Below the pieces are notes generated by a model, which ran no database searches, was not told where the DNA came from, and saw only the letters and a program-made list of their open reading frames with translations. Shown here piece by piece: positions 24,917 to 34,463 of a stretch of DNA of 64,000 bases (positions are counted from its first letter, which is position 1; each line of letters begins with the position of its first letter). Origin of the DNA: Pirellula sp. SH-Sr6A (GTDB lineage Bacteria; Planctomycetota; Planctomycetia; Pirellulales; Pirellulaceae); NCBI RefSeq assembly GCF_001610875.1, contig NZ_CP011272.1, forward strand, positions 2,399,988-2,463,987, in the 5' to 3' direction. A program made the position numbers and the translations under genes.

Positions 24917-26763
24917 TTAGGCGTAGATTGAAACAATCGCAGCTCCAAGGCCGATAATCGCCTTCGGAGTTCTGGAATCAGTTTTTTCGCTGCTTGCTCT
25001 CCCACCGACGCGATCTCTTGACTTTTATAAAAATCGGCAAGCCCATAATCCGACGTGTCAGGTGTGATCCAGAAATCAATCGATCGACTTCGGACTGCTC
25101 CAAGGTTATGAGCTTGCGATTCGAAAATTCGGAGCATTGTCGCGAGCGATCCGGCATTTTTCATTTTCTGGGTGGGGGTGTCGGGGCAGTTTCCGGCGAA
25201 CTCGCAATTCATCTTGCGAGAGATATCAACACCCACTACGAAGTCACAGTTATCGTTCGCCAATACATCCCCGGGAAGGTTATCCAACATTCCCCCGTCC
25301 ACTAGCAACATGCCATCACGGGGGATAGGCTTCGAGATGACGGGCAAATTGATGCTTTCAAGAATGGCTTGAACCGCGTCCCCCGTTTTACGCACGACGC
25401 TGCGTCCTTGAACCAAATCAACCGTCAAGGCGTGAAACTCAATCGGCAACTGTTCCAGACGCCAATCACGGAGATAAGGCCTCAACATGGTATCCCATGC
25501 GCGCCTCCGGAATTGATAAAGCAAGTAAAGATTTGGCCAACCGGGTAGGGAGCGAAAGATACGCGATGGGGTCAAGTCATGTTGAAAATGATGCGCTGCC
25601 TCGAGTGGCTCGATACCAGATGCATAGACAAGTCCCGCCATCGCCCCTGCACTGGCTCCGGACATGACATCAAACGAGATTCCCGCATCGTCGAGAGCGC
25701 GTAACACGCCCAGATGCGCCATTCCCTTGGCACCACCACCGGAAAGCGCAATTCCGATTCTGTAGCCTCTTATCGCTCGTACCAGCCGATCCAAGCCTTG
25801 CAGTTCGAGGCGACTGAGTTGTGATTGTTGTGTGGATACATGAACCTTGATCGAAGAGCGTTTGCAAGGTGGGGCTGGCAACCAAGCAGCTACGGGCTGA
25901 TCGTCTGACAATAACCAAACCATACGCATCTTATCGATTGCAGTGACGTTAACAGTGCTGGAGCTTCGCAGATACGGCTCAACGGTATTTGCTTCGTTGG
26001 GTTGCAGCATCCAAAGCCACTCATCGCATTCTTGAAAAACGCTCAGGTCCAAATCCTCTATCTCTGTTTTGCAAAAAACCACAATTTGTCGATGGAGGCT
26101 GCCTGAATCTACCTTGGTTGGATCGTTTGGGCGTGTACCATGTTGCAGCGCAATATCCTTCTGCCACGTAGGTAGATTACTGAGGCTATTCGCATCGTCC
26201 GTCTGGACTACAAGTTTCTCACCGCTCGCGGCAAGTCGACTAATCAATCTGGAAACGAGAGTCCTCGCTTGGATGGATCGCGCAATGATCCCCAAACGCC
26301 TTGAACGTCTATTGGAAGCTTGCGTTCCAATCGCATTCTTGAATCGACGGCCAAGTGTGCGGAATAGGTTCCGCATCAAGACTGGATAGGCATCGACAAA
26401 CTCGAAGAATGAATCGCTTGGTAACGCTAGCAGCAAAACAGGTGTCCGTGCAATGACTCGGACAGGCCGCGGCGTCTCTTCGAGCAAAGCCAATTCACCG
26501 ATATGGTCGTCCGGACCGAGCGTTGCCAGCGGCTCTATGCTCCCTTGTTCATTTTGGAAATAGGTTTCAACGTAACCTTCGCCGATGATCCAAAATTCGT
26601 CGACGATATCGCCAAAATCTCCAATCGTCTCTCCTGCTTCAAACCTCCGTGAAATGATGCGATTGGCAATGCAAAGCCGATCTTTGTTTGATAGGCCACG
26701 GAAAGCAGTTGTTCTCTCCAAAGAACTCGCGACCGTCTGAGTATCGTGAGGCTGTATGTTCAA
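24904..26763 (-). CDS. Cyclic-nucleotide-binding-domain patatin-like phospholipase (NTE-like), first copy
   Basis: 619 residues with a TTG start at 26763. Residues ~15-145 are a CNB-type domain ('FEAGETIGDFGDIVDEFWIIGEGYVETYF...HIGELALLEETPRPVRVIA'). A middle part (150-330) is the Rossmann-like region found between CNB and patatin parts of NTE-like proteins. The patatin domain has the oxyanion motif 'SGGGAKGMAH' (341-350), nucleophile Ser371 in 'GASAG' and Asp489 in 'VDGG'. It is a serine hydrolase of phospho- or lysophospholipids at the membrane; the CNB domain may gate it. The original end was '...PN-stop'; the IS insertion replaced the last Asn and stop by K-N-V-F-stop. It lies 115 bp after the exporter permease on the same strand. 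A paralogue is at 38165-40027. Confidence 0.92.
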   Translation of the reverse strand: MNIQPHDTQTVASSLERTTAFRGLSNKDRLCIANRIISRRFEAGETIGDFGDIVDEFWIIGEGYVETYFQNEQGSIEPLATLGPDDHIGELALLEETPRPVRVIARTPVLLLALPSDSFFEFVDAYPVLMRNLFRTLGRRFKNAIGTQASNRRSRRLGIIARSIQARTLVSRLISRLAASGEKLVVQTDDANSLSNLPTWQKDIALQHGTRPNDPTKVDSGSLHRQIVVFCKTEIEDLDLSVFQECDEWLWMLQPNEANTVEPYLRSSSTVNVTAIDKMRMVWLLSDDQPVAAWLPAPPCKRSSIKVHVSTQQSQLSRLELQGLDRLVRAIRGYRIGIALSGGGAKGMAHLGVLRALDDAGISFDVMSGASAGAMAGLVYASGIEPLEAAHHFQHDLTPSRIFRSLPGWPNLYLLYQFRRRAWDTMLRPYLRDWRLEQLPIEFHALTVDLVQGRSVVRKTGDAVQAILESINLPVISKPIPRDGMLLVDGGMLDNLPGDVLANDNCDFVVGVDISRKMNCEFAGNCPDTPTQKMKNAGSLATMLRIFESQAHNLGAVRSRSIDFWITPDTSDYGLADFYKSQEIASVGEQAAKKLIPELRRRLSALELRLFQSTPKNVF

Positions 26764-26878
26764 TTTCTATCGAACGCTGTCAGCGAGTACAGCGTGATCG
26801 TTGGTAGGGTGGTTTAAGTCGTTCCATTAAATGGGTGTACTGCGAACTATTCCCGGCAGGTGTTCAAATTGCCTGCCT

Positions 26879-28003
26879 CTATTTCGAAACCGAAATCGAT
26901 TTCCGAAACAGCTTTAGGCTGTAATAGAAAAAACCGAGTCCTATGGCTGCAACGACCAAGAATTGAGACCAAACAGCATCGAACCCACCACCGCGGTAGA
27001 TAAGGATCTGGGAGAAGCTCACAAAATGCCTCGATGGCAAGAGGAAACTCATATACTGCAGCCAGATCGGTTGACTTTCGACGGGGGTACTACCACCGGA
27101 AAGCATCTGCAGGACAACAATGACCAAGATAATTAGCAATGCAAACTGGGCCATCGTCCTCGAGATTGTTCCGAGAAAAATGCCTAGTGCTGTAGCGAAG
27201 AACAGATAAAGGATAACCCCCGCAAACCACAAGACAAACGAACCCGCAAATGGGACTTCGAGAGCTTTAATCACAACGAAGTAAAGCGAGGCAGCCGTCG
27301 CTATCAAAATCACGAGGCCGTTTGCCCAAACTTTGGCCAAGGCAATCTCGTACGAGTTCAAGGGCATCACCAGCAAATGCTCGAGCGTCCCGTGCTCCCG
27401 TTCGCGAATGACAGCGGCGCCTGTTAGTACGACTGTTAGCAATGTGATTTGATTGATGATGGCTACTACGCTCGTAAACCAAGAAGAAATACCGTTTGGG
27501 TTGAATAACTTGCGAACTACGAGCCTGACCGATGGTTCGTTGGAGTCATCCGTCCTTTTCATGAAACTCGACACGCGGTCGTTGATAATGTTCTTGATGT
27601 AGCCCGCGCCAATTCCTGCCTGTTGCATTGCCGTCGCGTCGATGCTCAACTGGATTTCTGGATTCCGATCTGCACGAAGATCATTCTCAAACTGCTGCGG
27701 AATGACGACGACAAACATGAACGTCCCGCGGTCCATCGCATCCTCCACCTCTCGCGCTTGAATCACTTCAGGCAACTGGAAACGCGGTGGGTAAAATGAA
27801 TTGATCAACTCCTTGGAAAGCGCAGAGCCATCTTCGTCGACAAAGGCGATCGAAGCGTTGTTGACCTCGTTGGATGTTCCTGTGGCTTGGACGTAGATCG
27901 CCATAGTGAACGCATAAATGACGAACAACACCATGACATAATCGCTCAAGAGACTCCGCAGCTCTTTGAGACCCAACCAAAGAATATTCAGGAGTGAAGT
28001 CAC
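26879..28003 (-). CDS. ABC-2 type permease (YhhJ-like)
   Basis: 374 residues from GTG 28003, chosen because AGGAG stands eight bases before it and it starts immediately after the stop of the upstream gene; an ATG at 28048 inside that gene is less likely. One TM segment near residues 20-40 is followed by a ~140-residue extracytoplasmic part ('FVVVIPQQFENDLRADRNPEIQLSIDATA') and a cluster of five or six TM segments (~175-370) including 'IREREHGTLEHLLVMPLNSYEIALAKVWANG', the ABC-2 signature. It forms an export channel with the RbbA-type protein. The order HlyD, RbbA, permease equals the E. coli yhiI-rbbA-yhhJ operon. Confidence 0.93.
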   Translation of the reverse strand: MTSLLNILWLGLKELRSLLSDYVMVLFVIYAFTMAIYVQATGTSNEVNNASIAFVDEDGSALSKELINSFYPPRFQLPEVIQAREVEDAMDRGTFMFVVVIPQQFENDLRADRNPEIQLSIDATAMQQAGIGAGYIKNIINDRVSSFMKRTDDSNEPSVRLVVRKLFNPNGISSWFTSVVAIINQITLLTVVLTGAAVIREREHGTLEHLLVMPLNSYEIALAKVWANGLVILIATAASLYFVVIKALEVPFAGSFVLWFAGVILYLFFATALGIFLGTISRTMAQFALLIILVIVVLQMLSGGSTPVESQPIWLQYMSFLLPSRHFVSFSQILIYRGGGFDAVWSQFLVVAAIGLGFFYYSLKLFRKSISVSK

Positions 28004-28005
28004 GA

Positions 28006-30795
28006 CTATTTCTCCTGCTTTCGCAAGCCAATCCAACTGATGGCCCACAGAACTGGGATGCAGCAGCCCAAGAAAACTAAATCCTGAACCATCAGCCCAG
28101 GAGCGAGTCCCTTTGTAAAGGCACCCACGCTGGAATGCATATAATAAGTTGTCGGCCAGATCGATCCTATCAACCTGGCATTCCCTTCAAGAGTCGAGAC
28201 GGGTTGCAATAATCCAGAGAACTGAATGGTTGGGAGAATCGTGAGAATCGCAGTCACAAACACGGCGGCAACTTGGCTGCTCGTGAATGTAGACGTCACC
28301 ATCCCTATTCCTGTTGTCGCTGTTACGTAGAGTAGCGTGCAAAGCGTCAGCATCCCAAAACTGCCCTTGATCGGTACTCCGAATACGAGGATGGCGATCG
28401 TCGTCAGGATGAAGAAATTCATCATTCCAATCGCGATGTAGGGCAATTGCTTCCCCAAAAGGTATTCCATCTTCCGAGTAGGCGTCACATAAAAATTGAT
28501 CATGGAGCCCAGTTCCTTCTCTCGGACGATACTGACCGTCATGAGAATGGCCGGAATCAACACGAGGAGCAGGGCTGGAACGCTCGGGACGATCGAGTAG
28601 ATGCTCTCAAAGCTTGGGTTGTACATAAAGCGTTCTTCAATATCCGCTCGGTACTTTGGACGCCCTGAATAGAGGAGACTACCGGAGTCTTCCAACATCT
28701 TATTGTGCACTCCTTGCACGTATTGAGCGACGGTCTCGCCGCGAAAAGTCATCGCCGCATCGACTTGTCCCAACACCTCAGGCTTGCTCCCTCGCTTTAA
28801 GTCTCGTCCAAAGTTAGGTGGAATTTCAAGCACCAAAGAAATATCGTCCGATTTGAGACGTCCCAAAGCATCTTCGGCGGAATCGGGAGGCGTTGTTGGG
28901 GTAAAGTAAACTTCCGAGCCCGCAAATTGGTCGTTGTAGGCTCGGCTCTCCGGCGATCGATCGTAGTCGAGCACTGCATAACGAATATGTTCGACGTCGC
29001 TCGTGATGCCGTAACCAAAAACGAGCATCAACAGGGCTGAGCCGACAAACGCAAAAGCTAACCGCACAGGATCTCGGAGGATTTGACTTGTCTCATTCGC
29101 AGCGTAGGCCAGCATGCGCGTCAGGCCGATTGGCATAACTGACTTGCCAGTTCGATTGGACCGCTTCGATTCGCACTTTTTAGATTCACCAACTTTGGCT
29201 TCGACCTTTTTCGCTTTGGATGCTGCATCTGCAATGGGGTCCTCCATGTAGCCGATAAAGGCGTCTTCCAATCCAGCCGCACCGCGTTCATCGATCAACT
29301 TCTGCGGGGCGTCGCAGGCTAAAACCTTCCCAGCATTCATCAGCGAAATCCGGTCGCAACGCATGCCTTCGTTCATGAAGTGGGTGGTTACAAAGATTGT
29401 CACCCCTTGATTTCTCGAAAGATCGACCAGGAGTTCCCAAAAGCTATCGCGAGCGACTGGATCGACGCCCGATGTCGGTTCATCAAGAATGAGGATTTCA
29501 GGTTCATGCAAAACGGCGACAGCCAACGACAACCGCTGGCGCAGCCCCATCGGCAGGTCGCCGGCCTTAGCGTCGAGATGAGATTCCAATCCGAACTTCT
29601 TCACCATTTCGGCGATGCGAGCCTTGGCCTTGGCTGGAGGGATGTGGTAGAGACGTGCATCGAGAATCAAGTTTTCGCGAACGGTCAACTCGCCCCAAAG
29701 CGAGAACGCTTGCGTCATGTATCCGAGGTTCTTGCGCACCTCCATGCTTCCGGCTTCGACCGAGCTGCCGAAAATCGTCGCTGTTCCTTCGCTGGGAGTG
29801 AGCAAACCAGTTAGCATCTTCATCGTGGTTGATTTGCCACAGCCATTGGATCCCAAGAATCCAAAAATCTCGCCTCGCTCGATTGACAAGGTCACGTGAT
29901 CCACAGCGACAAAGCTTCCGAACCGCTGCGTTAGTCCTTTGGCATCAATCGCAATTTCTTTCATACCCTCAGGTCGTGGGGGAATGATCAACTCGGAGTG
30001 CCCCATCCGTTTGGCCTCGGGAAGGAGCGCTATGAAGCATTTCTCCAAGTCGTGGGTTCCGGTCCTTTCCATCAGTTCCGCGGGAGTTCCTGTGGCCAAT
30101 ACCTTGCCATCGTCCATCGCCACGATCCAGTCCCACTTCTGTGCTTCGTCCATGTAAGCAGTGGATATGAGCACGCTCATCCCCGAGCGACTTGCACGTA
30201 TGTCGTCGATCAAACTCCAGAACTGGCGCCTCGATAGCGGATCCACCCCCGTGGTGGGCTCATCCAAAATCAATAGATCAGGCTCATGAACCAATGCCCC
30301 ACATAGACCAACCTTTTGCTTCATCCCCCCCGAGAGCTTTCCTGCCGGACGCTCAGGAAATGGACCGAGACCGGTCGCATCAAGCAGTTCTTTGATTTTG
30401 GCGGGACGTTCTGATGGAGATAGGCCGAATAAGCGAGCCATGAAGTCGACATTGTCGCGGACGCTTAGTTCGAGATAGAGGTTCTTTCCCAACCCCTGCG
30501 GCATGTAAGCAATGCGAGGGCATGCGTCGCGTCGATGTCGCGGATCGGCAATGTCGCCGTCCAACACAACAATCTTTCCTTCTTGCATCTTCTTAGCGCC
30601 GGCAATCAATCCCATCAGTGTTGACTTGCCTACGCCATCCGGCCCAATCACACCCACCATCAATCCAGGTGGAATGTCGAGCGAAATTCCGTCGAGTGCG
30701 AGCGTCTTGCCGTAGCGATGCGTGACGTTTTGGATAGATACAACAGGCTTGTTATCAGATGCAGTGCTGGGATTCTGAGGAGATGTAATCGGCAT
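28006..30795 (-). CDS. rbbA: RbbA-type fused double ABC ATPase/ABC-2 permease
   Basis: 929 residues. First ATPase: Walker A 'GPDGVGKST' (51-59), signature 'LSGGMKQK' (154-161), Walker B 'LLILDEP' (174-180). Second ATPase: Walker A 'GSNGCGKST' (315-323), a degenerate signature 'LPMGLRQR' (414-421), Walker B 'ILILDEP' (434-440). A charged linker (~520-550) follows, then an ABC-2 membrane half (~570-929) with one TM, an extracytoplasmic domain and five or six TM segments ('RKMEYLLGKQLPYIAIGMMNF'). The E. coli relative was reported to bind ribosomes, but the operon setting with a membrane fusion protein and permease points to export. It is 3 nt from the permease start and 47 bp after the HlyD stop. 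Confidence 0.93.
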   Translation of the reverse strand: MPITSPQNPSTASDNKPVVSIQNVTHRYGKTLALDGISLDIPPGLMVGVIGPDGVGKSTLMGLIAGAKKMQEGKIVVLDGDIADPRHRRDACPRIAYMPQGLGKNLYLELSVRDNVDFMARLFGLSPSERPAKIKELLDATGLGPFPERPAGKLSGGMKQKVGLCGALVHEPDLLILDEPTTGVDPLSRRQFWSLIDDIRASRSGMSVLISTAYMDEAQKWDWIVAMDDGKVLATGTPAELMERTGTHDLEKCFIALLPEAKRMGHSELIIPPRPEGMKEIAIDAKGLTQRFGSFVAVDHVTLSIERGEIFGFLGSNGCGKSTTMKMLTGLLTPSEGTATIFGSSVEAGSMEVRKNLGYMTQAFSLWGELTVRENLILDARLYHIPPAKAKARIAEMVKKFGLESHLDAKAGDLPMGLRQRLSLAVAVLHEPEILILDEPTSGVDPVARDSFWELLVDLSRNQGVTIFVTTHFMNEGMRCDRISLMNAGKVLACDAPQKLIDERGAAGLEDAFIGYMEDPIADAASKAKKVEAKVGESKKCESKRSNRTGKSVMPIGLTRMLAYAANETSQILRDPVRLAFAFVGSALLMLVFGYGITSDVEHIRYAVLDYDRSPESRAYNDQFAGSEVYFTPTTPPDSAEDALGRLKSDDISLVLEIPPNFGRDLKRGSKPEVLGQVDAAMTFRGETVAQYVQGVHNKMLEDSGSLLYSGRPKYRADIEERFMYNPSFESIYSIVPSVPALLLVLIPAILMTVSIVREKELGSMINFYVTPTRKMEYLLGKQLPYIAIGMMNFFILTTIAILVFGVPIKGSFGMLTLCTLLYVTATTGIGMVTSTFTSSQVAAVFVTAILTILPTIQFSGLLQPVSTLEGNARLIGSIWPTTYYMHSSVGAFTKGLAPGLMVQDLVFLGCCIPVLWAISWIGLRKQEK

Positions 30796-30842
30796 GAAAT
30801 GGTCTCGGTGAGAGCAAGCCTAGGGGTGATGGACCAATTCTG

Positions 30843-31913
30843 CTATTTCGATTCCGCTTGATTATTCGTCGGGGCCGCTCCATCCGTTGTGGGCGAATCT
30901 TGAACAGCATCTGCGGTAGGTGCTGTTGGTTTCGCTTCAATCACGTTTTGTAACCATTCGGGCCACACTGCCGCGTCGTCTACTTTGACATAGCCAACTC
31001 CTCGAATGCCCGTTTTGATTTGCTCAATGTATGAACTGACAATCTCCTCTGGTACCTGAATCTTCACGCGAAACATCAGCTTGTCGCGTTCGCTTTTGGT
31101 CTCTACCTGCTTGGGAGTGAATTGAGCCTCCGGGGATACGAAACTTACAATACCAGCCGCCGAGCGTCCTGGTGAATGGTCGACCGTAATTCTGGCATCG
31201 GCTCCTACTTTTAATTTGGCAGCGCTTTCAGACGGCAGGAATATCTCCATATACACGTCTTCAAGATTGATCAAAGTCAGAACCTTGCCACCGGCGCTGA
31301 GGACTTCGCCCTGTTCGGCCAATCGGTAAAGAACTCGTCCGCGTACGGGCGCTACCAAAACCGCATCATCAATACGGGTCTGGATTGTGGCAACGTTCGC
31401 TTCGGCAACTTGCACTTCCTGCTCGGAAGTTTTCATTTTAGCTTCCACCTCAGCCAAACCAGCGACAGACGCTTCAACTGCTGTTTTACGCGCATCGTAC
31501 TCACGTTGTGAAGCAGCGTTATCCGCGAGAAGCTTTCGAGTTCGATCTTCTTCAATCTTGGCTTGCTCGACCAAACTCTTTTGTTTGACAATGGCTGAGT
31601 TGGCGGCGGCGACGCGCTCGCGTGCGGCAGCAACATTTGCCTTAGACTCCACCAATTGTGACTCGAGCGTCGAGGTATCCATCCGGACTAGTACCTGGCC
31701 GGGTTTGGTGAGTTCGCCCTCTTTGACGAGGATCTCCTTTACACGCAAAGGTTCCTTCGCCGCGATATCGACTTGCTTCGCTTCGACCCGACCGTTTCCC
31801 GATGCAATGCCTGCCGGAAGGGTATTCTGTTGCGATTGCCAATATTGGTAGGCAAACAAGCCAGCCACGCCAGCCACAAGAATCGACGCAAGCAACACGA
31901 ATTTTTTGGACAC
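30843..31913 (-). CDS. HlyD-family membrane fusion protein (YhiI-like)
   Basis: 356 residues from GTG 31913, preferred over an upstream ATG because GGGAGAGG lies six bases before it and the protein then begins directly with its TM anchor ('KKFVLLASILVAGVAGLFAYQYW'). Biotinyl-lipoyl halves are 'VDIAAKEPLRVKEILVKEGELTKPGQVLVRMD' and 'LVAPVRGRVLYRLAEQGEVLSAGGKVLTLI', separated by an alpha-helical hairpin rich in Ala/Glu (~75-165). The C-terminal tail is Ala/Pro/Thr-rich and low complexity. It bridges the inner-membrane exporter to an outer-membrane channel, presumably the divergent NodT-type gene at 32219. Confidence 0.93.
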   Translation of the reverse strand: MSKKFVLLASILVAGVAGLFAYQYWQSQQNTLPAGIASGNGRVEAKQVDIAAKEPLRVKEILVKEGELTKPGQVLVRMDTSTLESQLVESKANVAAARERVAAANSAIVKQKSLVEQAKIEEDRTRKLLADNAASQREYDARKTAVEASVAGLAEVEAKMKTSEQEVQVAEANVATIQTRIDDAVLVAPVRGRVLYRLAEQGEVLSAGGKVLTLINLEDVYMEIFLPSESAAKLKVGADARITVDHSPGRSAAGIVSFVSPEAQFTPKQVETKSERDKLMFRVKIQVPEEIVSSYIEQIKTGIRGVGYVKVDDAAVWPEWLQNVIEAKPTAPTADAVQDSPTTDGAAPTNNQAESK

Positions 31914-32218
31914 AATAGACCTCTCCCAAAACAGTAAGCAAAGAGCAGGCAAGAGAAGGCACTGCATACTTAGCCTTTGTAGACTAGCGAAATCAGTAGA
32001 ATCTGTCCATTAGACGGCTTGCTAAACAACGTTTGTCGTGACGATTTGTCAAGTTATACGGGCTGTATTGGTTGCACGCCTAGAAGCGAATTCGGCAATC
32101 ATACCGGTCCGATTCCGCCGATAAATCCAACCGTATGAAAAGAGCCTAGCCGAAGGGTTTTTCCGCCTCTCCGGCCAGCGTTTCGCACTGTTTTAATGTT
32201 TATCGCAAGGATGCGGCC
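31914..32218. other. Divergent promoter region of exporter operon and outer-membrane channel
   Basis: 305 bp between the HlyD start (minus) and the channel start (plus). No gene. It must carry both promoters; no clear operator repeat or -35/-10 pair could be picked out by eye. Confidence 0.5.
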
Positions 32219-33904
32219 ATGATTGGTACACAACACGCCAACACACGTAATCGTCGTTTATCGAATGAGTCGTCAAGTCGAACCCGCTGGAAATCCTTCG
32301 GCAAACAGCTCAAGAACGGTTTGGCGGTTGCGACTCTCATGTCGACGTTGTGCTCACCAGGTTGTGGATATACGAAGCAATGGTGGAAGAATGGTCGAAA
32401 GGTTGGCCCCAATTACTGCAAACCGGTAGCGCCCGTCTCGGAAAGTTGGATCGACTTTAACGATCCGCGAATCATTGCCGGCCCCGCCAACGATCGGGAT
32501 TGGTGGCGTGTATTCAGCGATCCAACGCTCGATATGTTGGTGGATTCCGCCTATCGAGGTAACCTGCCATTAAGGGAGCAGGGCCAACGAGTCTTGGAGT
32601 ACCGCGCCCTGCGGGCTATTCGTGTAGGAGAGAGGCTCCCGCAAGGGTCTGTGAACGGGTTTTACGATCGAATTCAAATCAGTGAGGCAGGCAACCCCTC
32701 GGGGGTGCCCAATCCCAACCGCTCGTTTGATTTGAATCACTTGGGAGCCAAACTCGAATGGGAACTGGATGTATGGGGCAAGTTCCGCCGAAGAATCGAG
32801 CAGGCTGATGCAGAGATCGAACGGCAAGTGGAACTTTACGACGATATCCTTTCCATCGCTGTAGCGGATACAGCGACTGCCTATACGAATATGAGGGCCT
32901 CTCAGAATTTTGTTCGGCTGGCTCGCGAGAATGCTGAGATTCAGAGAGGAAGTTTGCGACTGGCCGAAGCAAGGTTCAAAGCTGGAGCCGTGAACGAACT
33001 AGATGTCACTCAAGCCCGATCGACGCTCGAAGCAACCGAGGCGTTGATTCCTCAATTCCAAGCAACGCTTCGCAAAGCAAACAATGAGTTGTGCGTTTTA
33101 ATCGGTGCTACACCTCAAGATTTGGAACCTCAGGTCGGTGAGGGGCCAATACCCATGGCGTCGACGAGCGTTGCCGTTGGAATTCCGGGTGAGTTGCTAC
33201 GCCGACGTCCGGACGTCCGGGCCGCAGAGAGGGCGGTTGCAGGTGCGAGCGCTGCGATTGGCGTCGCTGCATCCGATCTTTATCCACACTTTTCGATTGA
33301 CGGTGGGTTTGGATGGACAGCTAATAATGCGTCCGATCTGTTTAGCGGTTCGTCCTTCGGCGGAATCATCGGCCCCTCGTTCCGTTGGGATATACTCAAT
33401 TTTGGACGTATCCAAAGCAATGTTGTTCGGCATGAAGCACAATTCCAAGAAGCTGCGATTCGCTACCAACAGACCGTTTTGGGTGCCAACAAAGAAGTTG
33501 AGAATGCGTTGGTGGACTTCTTGAAATCGCAAGAGCGTTCTGGCAAGCTCAGAGAGGCAGTCAAGGCCACAAAGCGGTCTGTTGAACTCGCTTTGACTCA
33601 ATACAAAGAAGGGGCAATCGACTTTGAGCGAGTGTTCAACCTTCAAAACATATTGGTGCAACAAGAAATCGATTTGGCCGAATCAGAAGCATCGATCAGC
33701 TTATCTCTCATCGACATCTACCGAGCTCTCAGAGGCGGCTGGCAAATACGTATCGACGGCGGTGCGACATCTACGGTGATAACTCAACCGACGGTGATGG
33801 AAGGCGAACCGGTAGCGCTGAGCATTCCAACCGAATCGACTCTAACAGCCGCGTCATCGACAGGCGAAAACAGTGTCGAAGCAGTGGAAGAAATGAGCTT
33901 CTAA
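32219..33904 (+). CDS. NodT/TolC-type outer-membrane efflux protein
   Basis: 561 residues, ATG 32219. The N-terminus is long and basic, followed by a hydrophobic segment ending in 'LCSPGCG', a plausible but non-ideal lipobox. Then comes the NodT pattern: 'VGPNYCKPVAPVSESW', 'DWWRVFSDPTLDMLVDSAYRGNLPL', and two OEP repeats: ~110-300 and ~320-510 with 'GIPGELLRRRPDVRAAERAVAGASAAIGVAASDLYPHFSIDG' in between. It forms a trimeric outer-membrane and periplasmic tunnel. Divergent to the HlyD/RbbA/permease operon and the only such channel in the window, so it is the likely partner. The Cys-rich gene follows by 47 bp. Confidence 0.93.
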   Translation: MIGTQHANTRNRRLSNESSSRTRWKSFGKQLKNGLAVATLMSTLCSPGCGYTKQWWKNGRKVGPNYCKPVAPVSESWIDFNDPRIIAGPANDRDWWRVFSDPTLDMLVDSAYRGNLPLREQGQRVLEYRALRAIRVGERLPQGSVNGFYDRIQISEAGNPSGVPNPNRSFDLNHLGAKLEWELDVWGKFRRRIEQADAEIERQVELYDDILSIAVADTATAYTNMRASQNFVRLARENAEIQRGSLRLAEARFKAGAVNELDVTQARSTLEATEALIPQFQATLRKANNELCVLIGATPQDLEPQVGEGPIPMASTSVAVGIPGELLRRRPDVRAAERAVAGASAAIGVAASDLYPHFSIDGGFGWTANNASDLFSGSSFGGIIGPSFRWDILNFGRIQSNVVRHEAQFQEAAIRYQQTVLGANKEVENALVDFLKSQERSGKLREAVKATKRSVELALTQYKEGAIDFERVFNLQNILVQQEIDLAESEASISLSLIDIYRALRGGWQIRIDGGATSTVITQPTVMEGEPVALSIPTESTLTAASSTGENSVEAVEEMSF

Positions 33905-33951
33905 GCTGTCTCAAGAACTGCAGTAAATTGATTGATTGAACGAGAGTAATT

Positions 33952-34419
33952 ATGACCCTACGAACATCCGCCCCGCTCATCGTATCCGCTTGCTTGTGTG
34001 TTTCATCGTCTGTGTTTGCGCAGGAACGATCTTGTGAGCGGAGTTCCCCAATTTGTGTACCGGATTGCATCAAGCACTGGTTGTGCGACGATTACCGTGC
34101 TAAACCGATCCCGTGTCCAACTTCTGTGCGAGGTTGGGAATGCGACTGCTACCAACCCAAGCCTTTGCCGTGCCCAGTAAGCGTCAAGCGATTCTATTGT
34201 GATAATTATTGTCCAAAGCCACTGCCGAGCCTTAGCTGCGCGACCAGTTCCTCGCGGAAATGCGTCTCGCCACTTTGGGGACCGATGACCGCAATGCGTA
34301 ACGCTGAAAGTAGTGCCTGCGACGCGCTTTACATGAAAACCTCTCGCACTTGGAACGAATCAGATCCAAGCAGTACGAGTGATGGCAGAGCAATGGGTAA
34401 TGGCTCGCTCAGCAAGTAG
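33952..34419 (+). CDS. Small secreted cysteine-rich repeat protein, function unknown
   Basis: 155 residues, ATG 33952. Signal peptide residues 1-23 ('LIVSACLCVSSSVFAQ'). Residues 43-95 hold 19-residue repeats of the form [WF]xCDxYxxKPxPCPxSVx: two full copies (43-61 and 62-80) and a shorter third (81-95). Extra Cys stand at 28, 35, 39, 96 and further on. Even with so many Cys the tail (100-155) is polar and disordered-looking, rich in Ser/Asn. I know no named family. Disulfide bonding in the periplasm or metal binding is possible. It shares strand and closeness with the outer-membrane channel gene, so co-expression is likely. Confidence 0.7.
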   Translation: MTLRTSAPLIVSACLCVSSSVFAQERSCERSSPICVPDCIKHWLCDDYRAKPIPCPTSVRGWECDCYQPKPLPCPVSVKRFYCDNYCPKPLPSLSCATSSSRKCVSPLWGPMTAMRNAESSACDALYMKTSRTWNESDPSSTSDGRAMGNGSLSK

Positions 34420-34463
34420 GTTTACATCCATTGAATTGGTCACAACTCAGGACAGTATCGACA

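Noticed and set aside
28006-30795. Idea that the double ATPase was two genes fused by a sequencing slip
   Set aside because: Fused double ATPase plus permease is the normal RbbA form.
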